DNA of 48,503 nt from Spirochaetaceae bacterium. GTDB taxonomy: Bacteria; Spirochaetota; Spirochaetia; Treponematales; Breznakiellaceae. Shown here piece by piece: positions 32,770-41,885 of this stretch (positions are counted from its first letter, which is position 1; every line of letters starts with the position of its first letter). A program made the translations under genes and the position numbers. The notes below the pieces were generated by a model. The model had not been told where the DNA came from. It searched no databases and was given only the letters and a program-made list of their open reading frames with translations. The DNA is taken from assembly GCA_031281945.1 (NCBI GenBank), contig JAITER010000041.1, forward strand, positions 1 through 48,503. The letters are read 5' to 3'.

Positions 32770-33804
32770 ATGAAAACAATCATTTACGCAATTATCGCGC
32801 TTTTAGCCACCGTGGCGTTAACGCCGCCGCTAATTTTTTTTTGCGATAAAAAAGGGTGGTACGACCCAATAAACAGCAGAAAACTGCATCAAGAAAAGAT
32901 ACCGAGACTCGGCAGTATAGCCCTGGCTCCGGTTTTTTTTATTGTCTCCGCAGTATATTTATTAAAAACAGATTCGTTAAAACTGATTCCATTAGCCCCT
33001 ATTTTAATTCCGGCTTTCTTTATTTTTTTAGTGGGGGTTTTAGACGATTTTATAGATATGCCGCCAAAGGTAAAATTTATTTGCCAATGCGCGTGTTGCA
33101 TCGTTCCTCCAATTTTTGGCTATAACTGGACGCATTTCGGCCCGTTAAACCTCGGCGTTTTAGCGCTTCCAGTTACTTTTTTGTGGATAACAGGGATGGT
33201 TAACGCATACAATCTAATAGACGGCATAGACGCCTTGTGCGGGGGGCTGTCGTTTTTCGCGACGGCCGTTTTTGGGATTTTGTTTTATCTGGACGGAGGC
33301 GGCTTCACTTTGCCGTTTATACTCTGCGGCTCAATTTTGGGCTTTCTTGTCTTTAATAAACCCAAGGCGAAGATTTTTTTAGGAGACGGCGGCAGTCAAT
33401 TTTTGGGCTACATGATAGCAATATTCCCTCTCGCCGCGGAAAAACCGTTGGGCCAAAACGCCCTGCCTATCGCGGTTTTACTGGCCTCCATACCAATAAT
33501 GGATACAATTGCGGCTATTTGGCGCAGAACCCGCGACCACATATCGTTTCTGTTGCCAGACAAAGCCCACCTGCATCACAAACTCCTTGCGATGGGTTAT
33601 TCAAACAAAGGCATTCTTTTTTTTCTGTTTGTTATACAAGCCGGCATTTGCGTAAGCGTCGTTTTTATACACTACAAACTAACTCAAAGACAAGCGTTTT
33701 TTTTTATAATAGGCGGCTATTTTGTGATGACCGTATTTTTTTCCATAATTCACTACACCTACCGCTCAGTTAGGACGTACTTACCCCCCCCCCCCCCCCG
33801 CTAA
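32770..33804 (+). CDS. Undecaprenyl-phosphate sugar-1-phosphate transferase (WecA/TagO-like)
   Basis: This membrane enzyme moves a sugar-1-phosphate (often GlcNAc-1-P) from UDP-sugar to undecaprenyl phosphate, the first step of surface polysaccharide assembly. The 344-residue protein has about ten helices. Family motifs are LVGVLDDFID (Asp92, Asp93), NAYNLIDGIDAL (residues 145-155), IFLGDGGSQ (Asp206) and HLHH (267-270), the last marking the WecA/TagO branch and not MraY. The final codons are encoded by a run of 16 C (33784-33799), giving PPPPPR; a one-base change would alter the last few residues and stop position. The neighbouring glycosyltransferase supports a polysaccharide role. Confidence 0.88.
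   Translation: MKTIIYAIIALLATVALTPPLIFFCDKKGWYDPINSRKLHQEKIPRLGSIALAPVFFIVSAVYLLKTDSLKLIPLAPILIPAFFIFLVGVLDDFIDMPPKVKFICQCACCIVPPIFGYNWTHFGPLNLGVLALPVTFLWITGMVNAYNLIDGIDALCGGLSFFATAVFGILFYLDGGGFTLPFILCGSILGFLVFNKPKAKIFLGDGGSQFLGYMIAIFPLAAEKPLGQNALPIAVLLASIPIMDTIAAIWRRTRDHISFLLPDKAHLHHKLLAMGYSNKGILFFLFVIQAGICVSVVFIHYKLTQRQAFFFIIGGYFVMTVFFSIIHYTYRSVRTYLPPPPPR
33784..33799 (+). repeat. Poly-C tract (16 C) at the 3' end of the wecA-like gene
   Basis: Sixteen C encode the terminal proline run. With 15 or 17 C the reading frame would still stop within a few codons (AN stop, or LTKK stop), so slippage would mainly remodel the tail. Confidence 0.8.
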
Positions 33805-34102
33805 CTAAAAAGTAACAGCGCAAAAATTATAAATCATACATAACATTTTAGCGGCGTTTTCACCCGTCCGCAACGGATAAAACTTGAGTTTTCGGCTTCA
33901 ATCGCTCAAAAACCGCAACCGGCGGCTTCCGCGACGTTTCGCTTCAATCGATTGCCGCGCTGATGAAGTAAAGCCGTCTATTCTAGACTGAAGGCATTAA
34001 ATGTATTTCGCACTGTTTGTTTTTGCAAGGAGTTTTTTTAACCAGCAAGACCGCTTAAATCCGGCAAAACGCAAAACGTTCTCAAACACCGGAAAACAAG
34101 AA
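33805..34102. other. Intergenic region with hairpin-rich text
   Basis: No gene is visible between convergent genes. Around 33895-33960 the text (GCTTCAATCG, CCGCGC and related words) resembles the R4 elements at 14188-14300 and 48343-48432 but is more diverged. A short inverted pair GAGTTTT/CTCAAAA-like is present. Confidence 0.4.
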
Positions 34103-35128
34103 TCAGGTTGTTAAACCAAGTTCAATTTCTGCTATTATTTTTTGGGCCGCATCCGCGGAATTTAAAATACCGGAATCTTTAAGTTTAACGCGATGGGCCA
34201 GTACGCAAGGCGCAAGCGTAAAGACGTCTTCGTCCGTAACAAAATCGCGGCCCCTAATCCAGGCGAGAGATTTTGCCGCGGAAAGCAAATGGAGGCCGGC
34301 GCGAGGCGACGCCCCCAAAGTTAGCGCCGGGTGAGAGCGGCTTGCCTGTAGTATGTCCGCAATAAGTTCTATAATTTTTTGGTTGCAAAAAACTCCGGCG
34401 CAGGCGTCCTGGGCCGCGATAAAGTCTTGAACGGAAATAACAGGTTTTAAAAAAGGCGTCGCATTAACAGCCGGGTTTTGGTTTAATATTTCAATTTCGG
34501 TTGCGCGGTCAGGATAACCTATAGAAAGGCGCATCATAAAACGGTCTAACTGGGCGGCTGGAAGGCGAAAAACGCCTTCGCTTTCAACCGGATTTTGAGT
34601 CGCAAGCACAAAAAAAGGGCGGGGCAATTTATAGCTGTTCTGGCCTATAGTTACTTGTTTTTCCGCCATAACTTCAAGCAAAGCTGATTGAACTTTAGCG
34701 GTAGTCCGGTTAATTTCATCGGCAAGCACAATATTTGCAATAACCGGACCGGGGACAAATCGAAAAGTACGCGATTCCGGATCAAAGACGTCTACGCCGG
34801 TTATATCATAAGGAAGAAGATCTGGAGTAAATTGTATACGCTTAAAAACAAGGCTACGGGAATCAACTGAAGGGGCATTTACGGAAGCATCCGCTTCCGG
34901 CGCAGGATCGCCGATAAGAGCGGCTATAGTTTTCGCCAGCGTAGTTTTTCCTAAACCAGGCTTATCTTCCAAAAGAACATGGCCGCCAGCCAAAAGACCC
35001 GCAACGCAAAATTCCAAAAAATCACGCTTGCCCCGAAGCACAGAAGAAGCGCCGTCAATCAAAGCTGAAGGCGCCCACGAAAGGTCTTTTTGCAACGGCA
35101 AGCCGCTGGTTTCTGAAACCGTCTGCAA
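34103..35128 (-). CDS. MoxR family AAA+ ATPase
   Basis: MoxR ATPases act as chaperones that mature or activate protein complexes, often with VWA-domain partners. The 341-residue protein shows Walker A EDKPGLGKTT, Walker B NIVLADEINRTTAKVQSALLE, the sensor region LATQNPVESEGVFRLPAAQLDRF and a C-terminal lid domain. The frame starts at TTG 35128 immediately after the glgC stop; other TTG codons follow at residues 10 and 12, so the exact start is uncertain. It is co-directional with and touching glgC. The usual DUF58 and VWA partner genes are not in the window. Confidence 0.88.
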   Translation of the reverse strand: MQTVSETSGLPLQKDLSWAPSALIDGASSVLRGKRDFLEFCVAGLLAGGHVLLEDKPGLGKTTLAKTIAALIGDPAPEADASVNAPSVDSRSLVFKRIQFTPDLLPYDITGVDVFDPESRTFRFVPGPVIANIVLADEINRTTAKVQSALLEVMAEKQVTIGQNSYKLPRPFFVLATQNPVESEGVFRLPAAQLDRFMMRLSIGYPDRATEIEILNQNPAVNATPFLKPVISVQDFIAAQDACAGVFCNQKIIELIADILQASRSHPALTLGASPRAGLHLLSAAKSLAWIRGRDFVTDEDVFTLAPCVLAHRVKLKDSGILNSADAAQKIIAEIELGLTT

Positions 35129-36400
35129 TTAGATTACTGTTCCAGGATGAAGCACCGCATTCTTAGGCACCACCACAATGCCGTCAACAATGTGATAGGA
35201 ACCATAATCGCCGTCCGTGCGGGCTATGTTATCAATTCCAATGCGGCAACCCTCGCCTATACGGGCGTTTTTGTCGATAATCGCGTCTTTTATGATTGCG
35301 CCCTTTCCTATGCCGAGGTTTGGAATGCGGTTTTCTATGTTATATACTTTTTGAGCGGCTGTTTCGTAGCAGTCCGCACCCATGCAAACAACGCCGTTAA
35401 AACTCGCTCCCGATTCAATTATAGTACGCACGCCGACTACGGAATTTGTAATTGAAGCGTTGGTTATAATGCAACCTTCCGCCGCCAAAGACTGATTCAT
35501 GGAACTGAAATTCATTTTTGAGGGAGGCAAATTAAAAAATTGCGTATAAATAGGGCGCCCTTCATCGTACACATCAAAATCCGGCTTAATGTTGGCCAAA
35601 TTAAGGTTAGCCTCGTAAAAACTGCGTATTGTGCCGATGTCTTCCCAGTAACCAAAAAACGGATACGCATTCACCTTTAACTTGTTTATGGCTTCGGGTA
35701 TAACCTCTTTACCAAAATCCGTGTAAGAGTTGTCCAGGCTCGCGTTCATGGCTTCCGCGTTAAAAATATAGATGCCCATAGACGCGAGGTACATATCTTC
35801 TTTGGTTTTAAACTCTTTAAGCTCATCCGGCGCTTTAAAGTCGGAAATATCTTTAGCCGGACCCGGTTTTTCCATAAATTCCGTAATCACATTTTTTTTG
35901 TTCGCTTTAAGTATACCAAGGGAGCTGGCGGCGTTGCGGGTTACAGCCGTGCAAGCTATAGTTATTTGAGCGCCGGAATCGCGGTGATTCTTGAGCATAT
36001 CCCTCAAGTTCATTCTGTAAAGCTGATCGCCTGACAAAATTATATAATACTTGGGATTTTGCGAGCGAAAATGGCTGAAATTTTTTCGCACGGCGTCCGC
36101 CGTACCCTCAAACCAGCCGGTATGCTCCGGCGTTTGTTCCGCCGCCAAAATCTCAACAAAACCGTTGGAAAAATGGTCGAAAATATACGTATTGGCAAGA
36201 TGCATGTGCAAGCTCGCCGAATTAAACTGCGTTAAAATATAAACCTGCTTTAAATCAGCGTTAATGCAATTTGAAAGCGGGATATCTATTATACGATACT
36301 TTCCGCCAAACGGAACCGCCGGTTTTGAGCGAGCCTGGGTTAACGGGAAAAGACGGGTGCCCTTTCCACCGCCGAGAATTACAGACAATACTTCCGCCAT
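35129..36400 (-). CDS. glgC: Glucose-1-phosphate adenylyltransferase
   Basis: This enzyme makes ADP-glucose for glycogen synthesis. The 423-residue protein has the nucleotidyltransferase start LGGGKGTRLFPLT, substrate motifs GWFEGTADAVR, SGDQLYRMN and TEFMEKPG, and a C-terminal left-handed beta-helix of hexapeptides (for example IIKDAIIDKNARIG) that carries allosteric sites in the family. AAGGAG lies 7 nt before the ATG. A strong promoter is predicted at 36482-36510 on the minus strand. No other glycogen gene is present; moxR follows directly. Confidence 0.94.
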   Translation of the reverse strand: MAEVLSVILGGGKGTRLFPLTQARSKPAVPFGGKYRIIDIPLSNCINADLKQVYILTQFNSASLHMHLANTYIFDHFSNGFVEILAAEQTPEHTGWFEGTADAVRKNFSHFRSQNPKYYIILSGDQLYRMNLRDMLKNHRDSGAQITIACTAVTRNAASSLGILKANKKNVITEFMEKPGPAKDISDFKAPDELKEFKTKEDMYLASMGIYIFNAEAMNASLDNSYTDFGKEVIPEAINKLKVNAYPFFGYWEDIGTIRSFYEANLNLANIKPDFDVYDEGRPIYTQFFNLPPSKMNFSSMNQSLAAEGCIITNASITNSVVGVRTIIESGASFNGVVCMGADCYETAAQKVYNIENRIPNLGIGKGAIIKDAIIDKNARIGEGCRIGIDNIARTDGDYGSYHIVDGIVVVPKNAVLHPGTVI

Positions 36401-36964
36401 AATGACACTCCTTCTTAAAAAAGATGCTTAAATAAAAAACTATGAGTGCAAACCCGCCCTCTCACGCTCAATATGTAATAGAATATATCAAAAACAACTA
36501 CACATATCAAGTTGCCCAGGAAAGCGTCTTGACAAAAAAAATAAAAAAGAATAAGGTTTATTCAATTAGGATGTATTTAAAAAGGGAGGCGTTGCGGACG
36601 GCTCCTTTTTTTTTACCCAAATGCCAAATAAACGTATTAACGCGCAACGGCTTAGTTTAGTTTGCGGGCTAAATGCAAAAATACGGGGCGCAACCGGTCG
36701 GTTTACTTACCTTAATGAAAGCGGCGAGTAAAAATTCGATTGTTTTGCGGTCAAATTTTTCACGGCTCATCAAACAAAAATTACAGGCCGAATCTACGCC
36801 TCAAACCCATTTTCCGGCTTTCGGCGGATTGGAGCGCGGGGCCCGTTTTTTGCCGCCTTTCGCGCCAAAAATTCGCCTTGATTTAACTTGCGTTTATTTA
36901 CACTCATCCGGTTCGCCTGTGCGCGACAATCGCTTTTTAATAAAAGAATCGGGCGGGCGCGTCT
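36401..36964. other. Intergenic region between divergent glgC and rimP
   Basis: No supported gene lies in these 564 bp; small open frames at 36442-36660 and 36673-36996 lack ribosome sites and protein-like composition. On the plus strand TTGACA (36529-36534) is a consensus -35 but the -10 (TAAGGT) is weak; it could start a long leader to rimP. TTGATT at 36878 with TACACT at 36899 (15-nt spacer) is another weak candidate. Confidence 0.45.
36482..36510 (-). promoter_or_regulatory. Strong promoter for glgC-moxR
   Basis: On the minus strand TTGATA (36510-36505), a 17-nt spacer ending in TGA, and TATATT (36487-36482) form a -35 plus extended -10. The predicted start near 36475 leaves about 75 nt before the glgC ATG. 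Confidence 0.6.
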
Positions 36965-37447
36965 ATGGAGTCGCATTTAAAAGCAATGCAGTTTAGCCAA
37001 AAAGAAAACGAGCCGCTTTACCAGGAGCTTGAACAGGTAGTAAAAGGACTGGGAATGGCTTTGGTAGAACTTACCGTAGCCAAAAGCAAAGGCGGAGCGA
37101 AGATACGCGCTGTAATTACTCCGGCGGACGCCAAGTTGAACGCCGGACTTTTGGAATGTTCGCGAGTGCATAGGGCGGTCATGCCGCGCATAGAGCTTGC
37201 TTTTCCTCAAGAAAATGTTTCTGTGGAAATTTCCTCGCCGGGAATAAATCGTCAATTAAAAAACGCCGGCGAATTCCGTCATTTTACCGGAAAAAAAATA
37301 GCCTGCTACAGAACAGACATTTCGGATTGGTGTACGGGCCTTTTGGAAAGCGCGGGGGAACACAAAATTACAATAAGGGAGAACGAAAAAATGACAGAGC
37401 TTAAATACAGCATTATAGGCAAGGCGAAATTGGCGGGAGAAATATAA
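36965..37447 (+). CDS. rimP: Ribosome maturation factor RimP
   Basis: RimP assists assembly of the 30S subunit. The 160-residue protein has the N-terminal domain text LGMALVELTVAKSKGGAKIRAVI and the VSVEISSPGINRQLKN segment typical of RimP, followed by an SH3-like C-terminal domain. The start is uncertain: ATG 36965 and ATG 36986 are both possible and neither has a good Shine-Dalgarno. Its stop overlaps the nusA ATG by one base, confirming the rimP-nusA-infB operon. Confidence 0.9.
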   Translation: MESHLKAMQFSQKENEPLYQELEQVVKGLGMALVELTVAKSKGGAKIRAVITPADAKLNAGLLECSRVHRAVMPRIELAFPQENVSVEISSPGINRQLKNAGEFRHFTGKKIACYRTDISDWCTGLLESAGEHKITIRENEKMTELKYSIIGKAKLAGEI

Positions 37448-38958
37448 TGGCCACAAACATTTCAGAAGCGCTTGCCCAAATAGTTCAAGAACGCAACATA
37501 TCCGAAGAAGCGGCGCTAAAAATAGTCGAAGACACGATTCTGGCGGCTTATAAACGCCGTTTTGGGCAAATGGACAACGCCGTAATCCGCTTTAGCAATG
37601 AAAATCATACGGTTATAATTTACGCGAAAAAACAGGTTGTGGACGGCGTGTACGATCCGGTAACCGAAATTGAATTGACCTTAGCTAAAGAAATGAACGA
37701 AGACGCGGAGGAAGGGGATTTTTTGTTAATAGAGCTTGACCCAAAAACTTTCCAGCGGGCGGCGGTTCAAAGCGCAAGGCAAACGGCGGTTCAGCATATA
37801 CGCGAAATACGAAAGGACAGCCTGTATGCGGAATACAAGGATAAAGAAGGCGAAATAATCATAGGATACTACCAGAGGGAACGGAACGGCACAATTTATG
37901 TTGATTTAGGCAAAATTGAAGGCGTTCTTCCTAAAAAATTTCAGTCCCCCCGCGAAATATATCATGTAAACGACCGTATCAAAGCGCTGATTCACAAAGT
38001 TGAAAAAACGCCGACCGGGTTGCAGGTGGTGCTTTCCCGTACACACAGCGAATTTGTGCAGGCTATTTTTGAGCTGGAAGTGCCGGAAGTTTACGACAAA
38101 ACCGTTGAAATACACAAAATCGTACGCGAACCGGGATACCGCACCAAACTCGCCGTTTACACGAATAAAGACGATGTAGACCCAGTAGGCGCCTGCGTAG
38201 GCATGAAAGGCTCGCGTATTCAAACTATAATCCGCGACCTGGAAGGCGAAAAAATCGACGTCCTTAAATGGGATCCCGACCCGCAAGTGTTCATAGCCAA
38301 CGCGCTTTCACCGGCGGAAGTGCGCAATATAATTATTTTAGATGAAGCCCAGCATAAGGCGCTGGCCGTGGTAAACGATTCGCAGTTATCCCTCGCTATA
38401 GGCAAACAAGGCCTTAACGTGCGTCTTGCAAACAGACTGACAGACTGGAGCATTGATGTAAAAACACTGGAACAATACGAAGAATCCGGCCTTTTCTCCA
38501 ACGCATGGCGCGCCGCCTCCGAACTTTTTGGGGATTCCGAAGAAGACCTGGTTATTTCTGAAATTGAAGGTTTGGATGCGGAAGTTGTTAAAATCCTTAG
38601 CGACAACAACATTTCCACCGTAAACGAATTTTACGCGCTGGAAAGCGGCGAACTGGCGGCTTTCGGCCTAAACGATTCGCAAATATCCGCGTTAAACGCT
38701 GTTTTGGAAGAATATGTAGAATTTGAAGAAAAAACCGCAAGCGAACCGGCGGCTCCGGTTGTTGAAGCGGCGCCCGTTGCAGTCACTCCCGAAGAGCCGG
38801 CGAAAGAGGTTAAAGTGGAAGAACCCGCCGTTTCCCAGGAAGCGGAAGAGGACGACAGGGAAGAAACCGAAGAGTATGAATGCCCCCATTGCGGAGGGCT
38901 TCTTACGGATGATATGACTAAATGCCCAAATTGCGGCGTGGAAATTGACTGGGTGTAA
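37447..38958 (+). CDS. nusA: Transcription factor NusA with C-terminal zinc ribbon
   Basis: NusA modulates pausing, termination and antitermination. The 503-residue protein has the N-terminal polymerase-binding domain, an S1 domain (about 130-200), two KH domains (VGACVGMKGSRIQTI and LAIGKQGLNVRLA), and a C-terminal helical repeat of the acidic-binding type. A Glu/Pro/Ala-rich linker follows, then a four-cysteine zinc ribbon at 479-496 (Cys479, 482, 493, 496) ending IDWV. The zinc ribbon is not part of E. coli or B. subtilis NusA. infB begins 72 bp downstream. Confidence 0.95.
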   Translation: MATNISEALAQIVQERNISEEAALKIVEDTILAAYKRRFGQMDNAVIRFSNENHTVIIYAKKQVVDGVYDPVTEIELTLAKEMNEDAEEGDFLLIELDPKTFQRAAVQSARQTAVQHIREIRKDSLYAEYKDKEGEIIIGYYQRERNGTIYVDLGKIEGVLPKKFQSPREIYHVNDRIKALIHKVEKTPTGLQVVLSRTHSEFVQAIFELEVPEVYDKTVEIHKIVREPGYRTKLAVYTNKDDVDPVGACVGMKGSRIQTIIRDLEGEKIDVLKWDPDPQVFIANALSPAEVRNIIILDEAQHKALAVVNDSQLSLAIGKQGLNVRLANRLTDWSIDVKTLEQYEESGLFSNAWRAASELFGDSEEDLVISEIEGLDAEVVKILSDNNISTVNEFYALESGELAAFGLNDSQISALNAVLEEYVEFEEKTASEPAAPVVEAAPVAVTPEEPAKEVKVEEPAVSQEAEEDDREETEEYECPHCGGLLTDDMTKCPNCGVEIDWV

Positions 38959-39030
38959 ATGGAGCGGCCGCCGGCGGTTTAAGACTGCGGCGGCGCACTC
39001 AATTTACGCATAATGGAAAACAGGAGTAAC

Positions 39031-41682
39031 ATGGCGGAAAAAGAAAATTTTAGGCCCAAAGCTGAACTTATCAAGCGTTCAAAAGAAAAGCCGGAAAACG
39101 TGGCGGCTTCGCCCGAAACAAAGGAAAATCCGGCTGAAACCAATGATGTAAGGGCGCAAGAAAACGCTTCGGATCTCGCAAACACAGAAGCCGCTTTTAA
39201 AAAAAAGGTCGCCGTCGTCCGAAAAAAAAGGCCCGCCGCCAGACCTCAAATTAAAAACCCTGAAACCGTTGCGGAAGGAGGCGCCGGCGGCGTTGAGACG
39301 AGCCATCACCCGCGAGAATCCGATGCGCCCCGCAAAAAAACAGACGCGCCGCCTTACGACAGAAATAAAAGGCCGCAGTCATTTTCGCCTTTTAAAAAAG
39401 ACGCCTTTACGCGCAACAGCCCGGCGGCGAACAACAACGGCGCGGAAAAAAAACGCCCCGCGCCGCCTTCTGGACAAAATCCGCCTTCACCTTTCGCTCA
39501 AAGGCCGGCCGTTCAGGTTGGGCGTGTAGGCGGCAAATACATAGGCCCGCGTCCGCCAAGACCGGAAGGCTCGGATTACAGGCCGCGCCCTCATCAAGGC
39601 CAAGCTCCTTCGGGGGGGCCTTTTACCGGACGGCACGGCAATTATTCCCGCAACCCAAATGTGGACGGGCAACGCCCCCCGATGGCCGGCGGGCGTCCAG
39701 GCGGCTTTAACAGGACGGGCGGAGGAGGTTACGGGCAAAGAACGGGAGCCCCCCCGCCGGGAAATTCATCTCCAGTTCCATCAGACGGCAGAACTCCTCC
39801 AAAACGCAACTTTAAAGTAAAAAAAGTTGTTTACAAGAAAAACAAAGAAGACAGCATGGAGGAGAAACTCCTTCAAACCAAGAAAAAATCGCAACATATA
39901 GCGAATCCTATTCCAAAATCAATTGAAATAATGGAAGTTATATCGGTTTCGGAACTGGCCCGCAAAATGAATCTTAAAGCCTCCGACCTTATCCACAAAC
40001 TTATGACTATGGGAATGATGGTTTCCATAAATCAGCAGATTGACTCGGAGACGGCGGCGATTCTGGCAGGGGAATACGGTTGTGCGGTAAAAATAGTAAG
40101 CCTGTACGAACAAACCGTAATTGAAACTGAAAAAGACAACGAAGACGCCATGACTCCGCGTCCGCCCGTAGTAACCGTCATGGGTCACGTAGACCACGGT
40201 AAAACCAAACTTTTGGATGCTATACGAAGTTCGGACGTAGTTTCCGGCGAATTTGGAGGCATCACCCAACACATAGGCGCATACATGGTGGAAACCCCGA
40301 ACGGAAACATCACGTTTTTGGATACGCCGGGCCACGAGGCTTTTACCCGTATGCGAGCTCGCGGGGCGCAAATTACCGACATTGTAGTGCTTGTAGTCGC
40401 AGCGGACGACGGGGTTATGCCTCAAACCATAGAGGCGGTAAACCACGCAAAAGAAGCCGGAGTGCCTATAGTTGTAGCCGTAAACAAGATTGACAAGCCG
40501 GAGGCCAACCCCGACAAAGTAAAAAGTCAACTTGCGGAAATGGGTCTTACGCCGGAAGAATGGGGCGGACAAACTATGTTTGTGCATATTTCCGCGAAAA
40601 AGAAGGAAGGTATAGAAAAACTTATAGAATCGGTGCTGCTTCAGGCGGAAATCCTCGACCTAAAATCAAATTACAACCGAAGCGCGGAAGGAAAAATAAT
40701 CGAATCCAAAATAGACCAGGGGCGCGGCATTGTAGCAACCGTAATGGTGCAAAAAGGCACGTTGCAGATTGGGGACGCTTTTGTAGCCGGAATATGGCCT
40801 GGAAAAGTACGCGCTATATTCAACGACAAAGGCAAAAAGATTCTAAAAGCCACGCCCGCTATGCCGGTGGAAGTGCTTGGATTCGAAGGCGTTTCCAACG
40901 CCGGAGACCCAATACAAGTGGTGGAAGATGAAAAAATCGCCCGCAGTTACGCCATTAAACGGCAGGAATTAAAACGGTTCGAAGACGCAAAGAACGTCAA
41001 AAAAATAACGCTGGACAACCTTTACGACACCATAAGCGACGGTTCCATAGCGGAACTAAAAGTGATTATTAAAGGCGACGTGCAGGGATCTGTGGAGGCG
41101 TTGCGTTCCAGCCTGGAAAAACTTTCAACGCCGGAGGTGCGGCTTAATGTAATACAGGCTCTGCCAGGAGCCATTAACGAAGGCGACGTTGATTTAGCGG
41201 CGGCCTCAAACGCCATACTGATAGGCTTTAACGTACGGCCCACGCCCAAAGCCCGCGCCATAGCCGAGCAGGAAAAAGTAGACATACGGCGTTACAACAT
41301 AATTTACCGTGTTGTAGACGAAATGCGCCTGGCGATGGAAGGCCTGTTAAAACCGGAAACTAAAGAAGAAGTGCTGGGTGGAGTTGAAGTTAGGGAGGTA
41401 TTTAAAATATCCAAATCCGGCGTTGTGGCGGGATGTTATGTGCAAAGCGGTTCAGTAAAACGCTCCGCTTCCGTAAACGTTATTCGCAATGACACAGTTA
41501 TTTACACCGGAAAGATAGGAGGATTGCGGCGCTTTAAAGATGATGTAAAAGAAGTTTCCGCGGGATACGAATGCGGAATTAGCATTGATGGTTTTGAAGA
41601 CGTAAAAACCGGCGATGAGTTGGAAATCTTCGAAACTGTAGAAATAGCAAGAAAATTGCAGACGCCGTCTGTTAAGAATTGA
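39031..41682 (+). CDS. infB: Translation initiation factor IF-2
   Basis: IF-2 is the GTPase that places initiator tRNA on the ribosome. G motifs are all present: GHVDHGKT (G1), [10 protein letters not shown] (G2), DTPGH (G3) and NKID (G4), followed by domains II to IV. An IF2-N helix domain ([20 protein letters not shown]) precedes them. The first ~270 residues are low-complexity, rich in Pro, Arg, Gly and Asn, as in many IF-2 proteins. ATG 39031 is chosen because AGGAG at 39022-39026 precedes it; an upstream in-frame ATG at 39013 lacks such a site. The length is then 883 residues. Hairpins follow directly after the stop. Confidence 0.96.
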   Translation: MAEKENFRPKAELIKRSKEKPENVAASPETKENPAETNDVRAQENASDLANTEAAFKKKVAVVRKKRPAARPQIKNPETVAEGGAGGVETSHHPRESDAPRKKTDAPPYDRNKRPQSFSPFKKDAFTRNSPAANNNGAEKKRPAPPSGQNPPSPFAQRPAVQVGRVGGKYIGPRPPRPEGSDYRPRPHQGQAPSGGPFTGRHGNYSRNPNVDGQRPPMAGGRPGGFNRTGGGGYGQRTGAPPPGNSSPVPSDGRTPPKRNFKVKKVVYKKNKEDSMEEKLLQTKKKSQHIANPIPKSIEIMEVISVSELARKMNLKASDLIHKLMTMGMMVSINQQIDSETAAILAGEYGCAVKIVSLYEQTVIETEKDNEDAMTPRPPVVTVMGHVDHGKTKLLDAIRSSDVVSGEFGGITQHIGAYMVETPNGNITFLDTPGHEAFTRMRARGAQITDIVVLVVAADDGVMPQTIEAVNHAKEAGVPIVVAVNKIDKPEANPDKVKSQLAEMGLTPEEWGGQTMFVHISAKKKEGIEKLIESVLLQAEILDLKSNYNRSAEGKIIESKIDQGRGIVATVMVQKGTLQIGDAFVAGIWPGKVRAIFNDKGKKILKATPAMPVEVLGFEGVSNAGDPIQVVEDEKIARSYAIKRQELKRFEDAKNVKKITLDNLYDTISDGSIAELKVIIKGDVQGSVEALRSSLEKLSTPEVRLNVIQALPGAINEGDVDLAAASNAILIGFNVRPTPKARAIAEQEKVDIRRYNIIYRVVDEMRLAMEGLLKPETKEEVLGGVEVREVFKISKSGVVAGCYVQSGSVKRSASVNVIRNDTVIYTGKIGGLRRFKDDVKEVSAGYECGISIDGFEDVKTGDELEIFETVEIARKLQTPSVKN

Positions 41683-41684
41683 GG

Positions 41685-41798
41685 CCGTTCCAAAACCTAA
41701 AGTATTGGAACGGCAACCTTGAAAAATGCGGTTTTGCAAGGCTAAAGCCTTTCGAAACCGCAAGAGCCTGTCAAAACTAACCGGGTTTTGACAGGCTC
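41685..41798. repeat. Triple hairpin after infB (family R3), likely terminator
   Basis: Three hairpins start 3 bp after the infB stop: CCGTTCCAA (41685-41693) with TTGGAACGG (41705-41713); a GCGGTTT...AAACCGC hairpin in the middle; and perfect 14-nt arms GAGCCTGTCAAAAC at 41764-41777 and 41785-41798. The last is the best terminator candidate although only AATTATAAC follows. Shared words with 9864-9979 (CCTGT, GGTTTTGACAG, GGCTCAATT) indicate one dispersed family. Confidence 0.65.
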
Positions 41799-41885
41799 AA
41801 TTATAACAACAGCTTTAAGTTTTCCGTCCTCGCGCGGGAAAACAACTCTGCGCGGCAACGGAAGTTTTTTAACAAGGTGGAATAA

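Noticed and set aside
36442-36996. Two small plus-strand frames between glgC and rimP
   Set aside because: They lack ribosome-binding sites and protein-like composition, and the first spans the likely glgC promoter.
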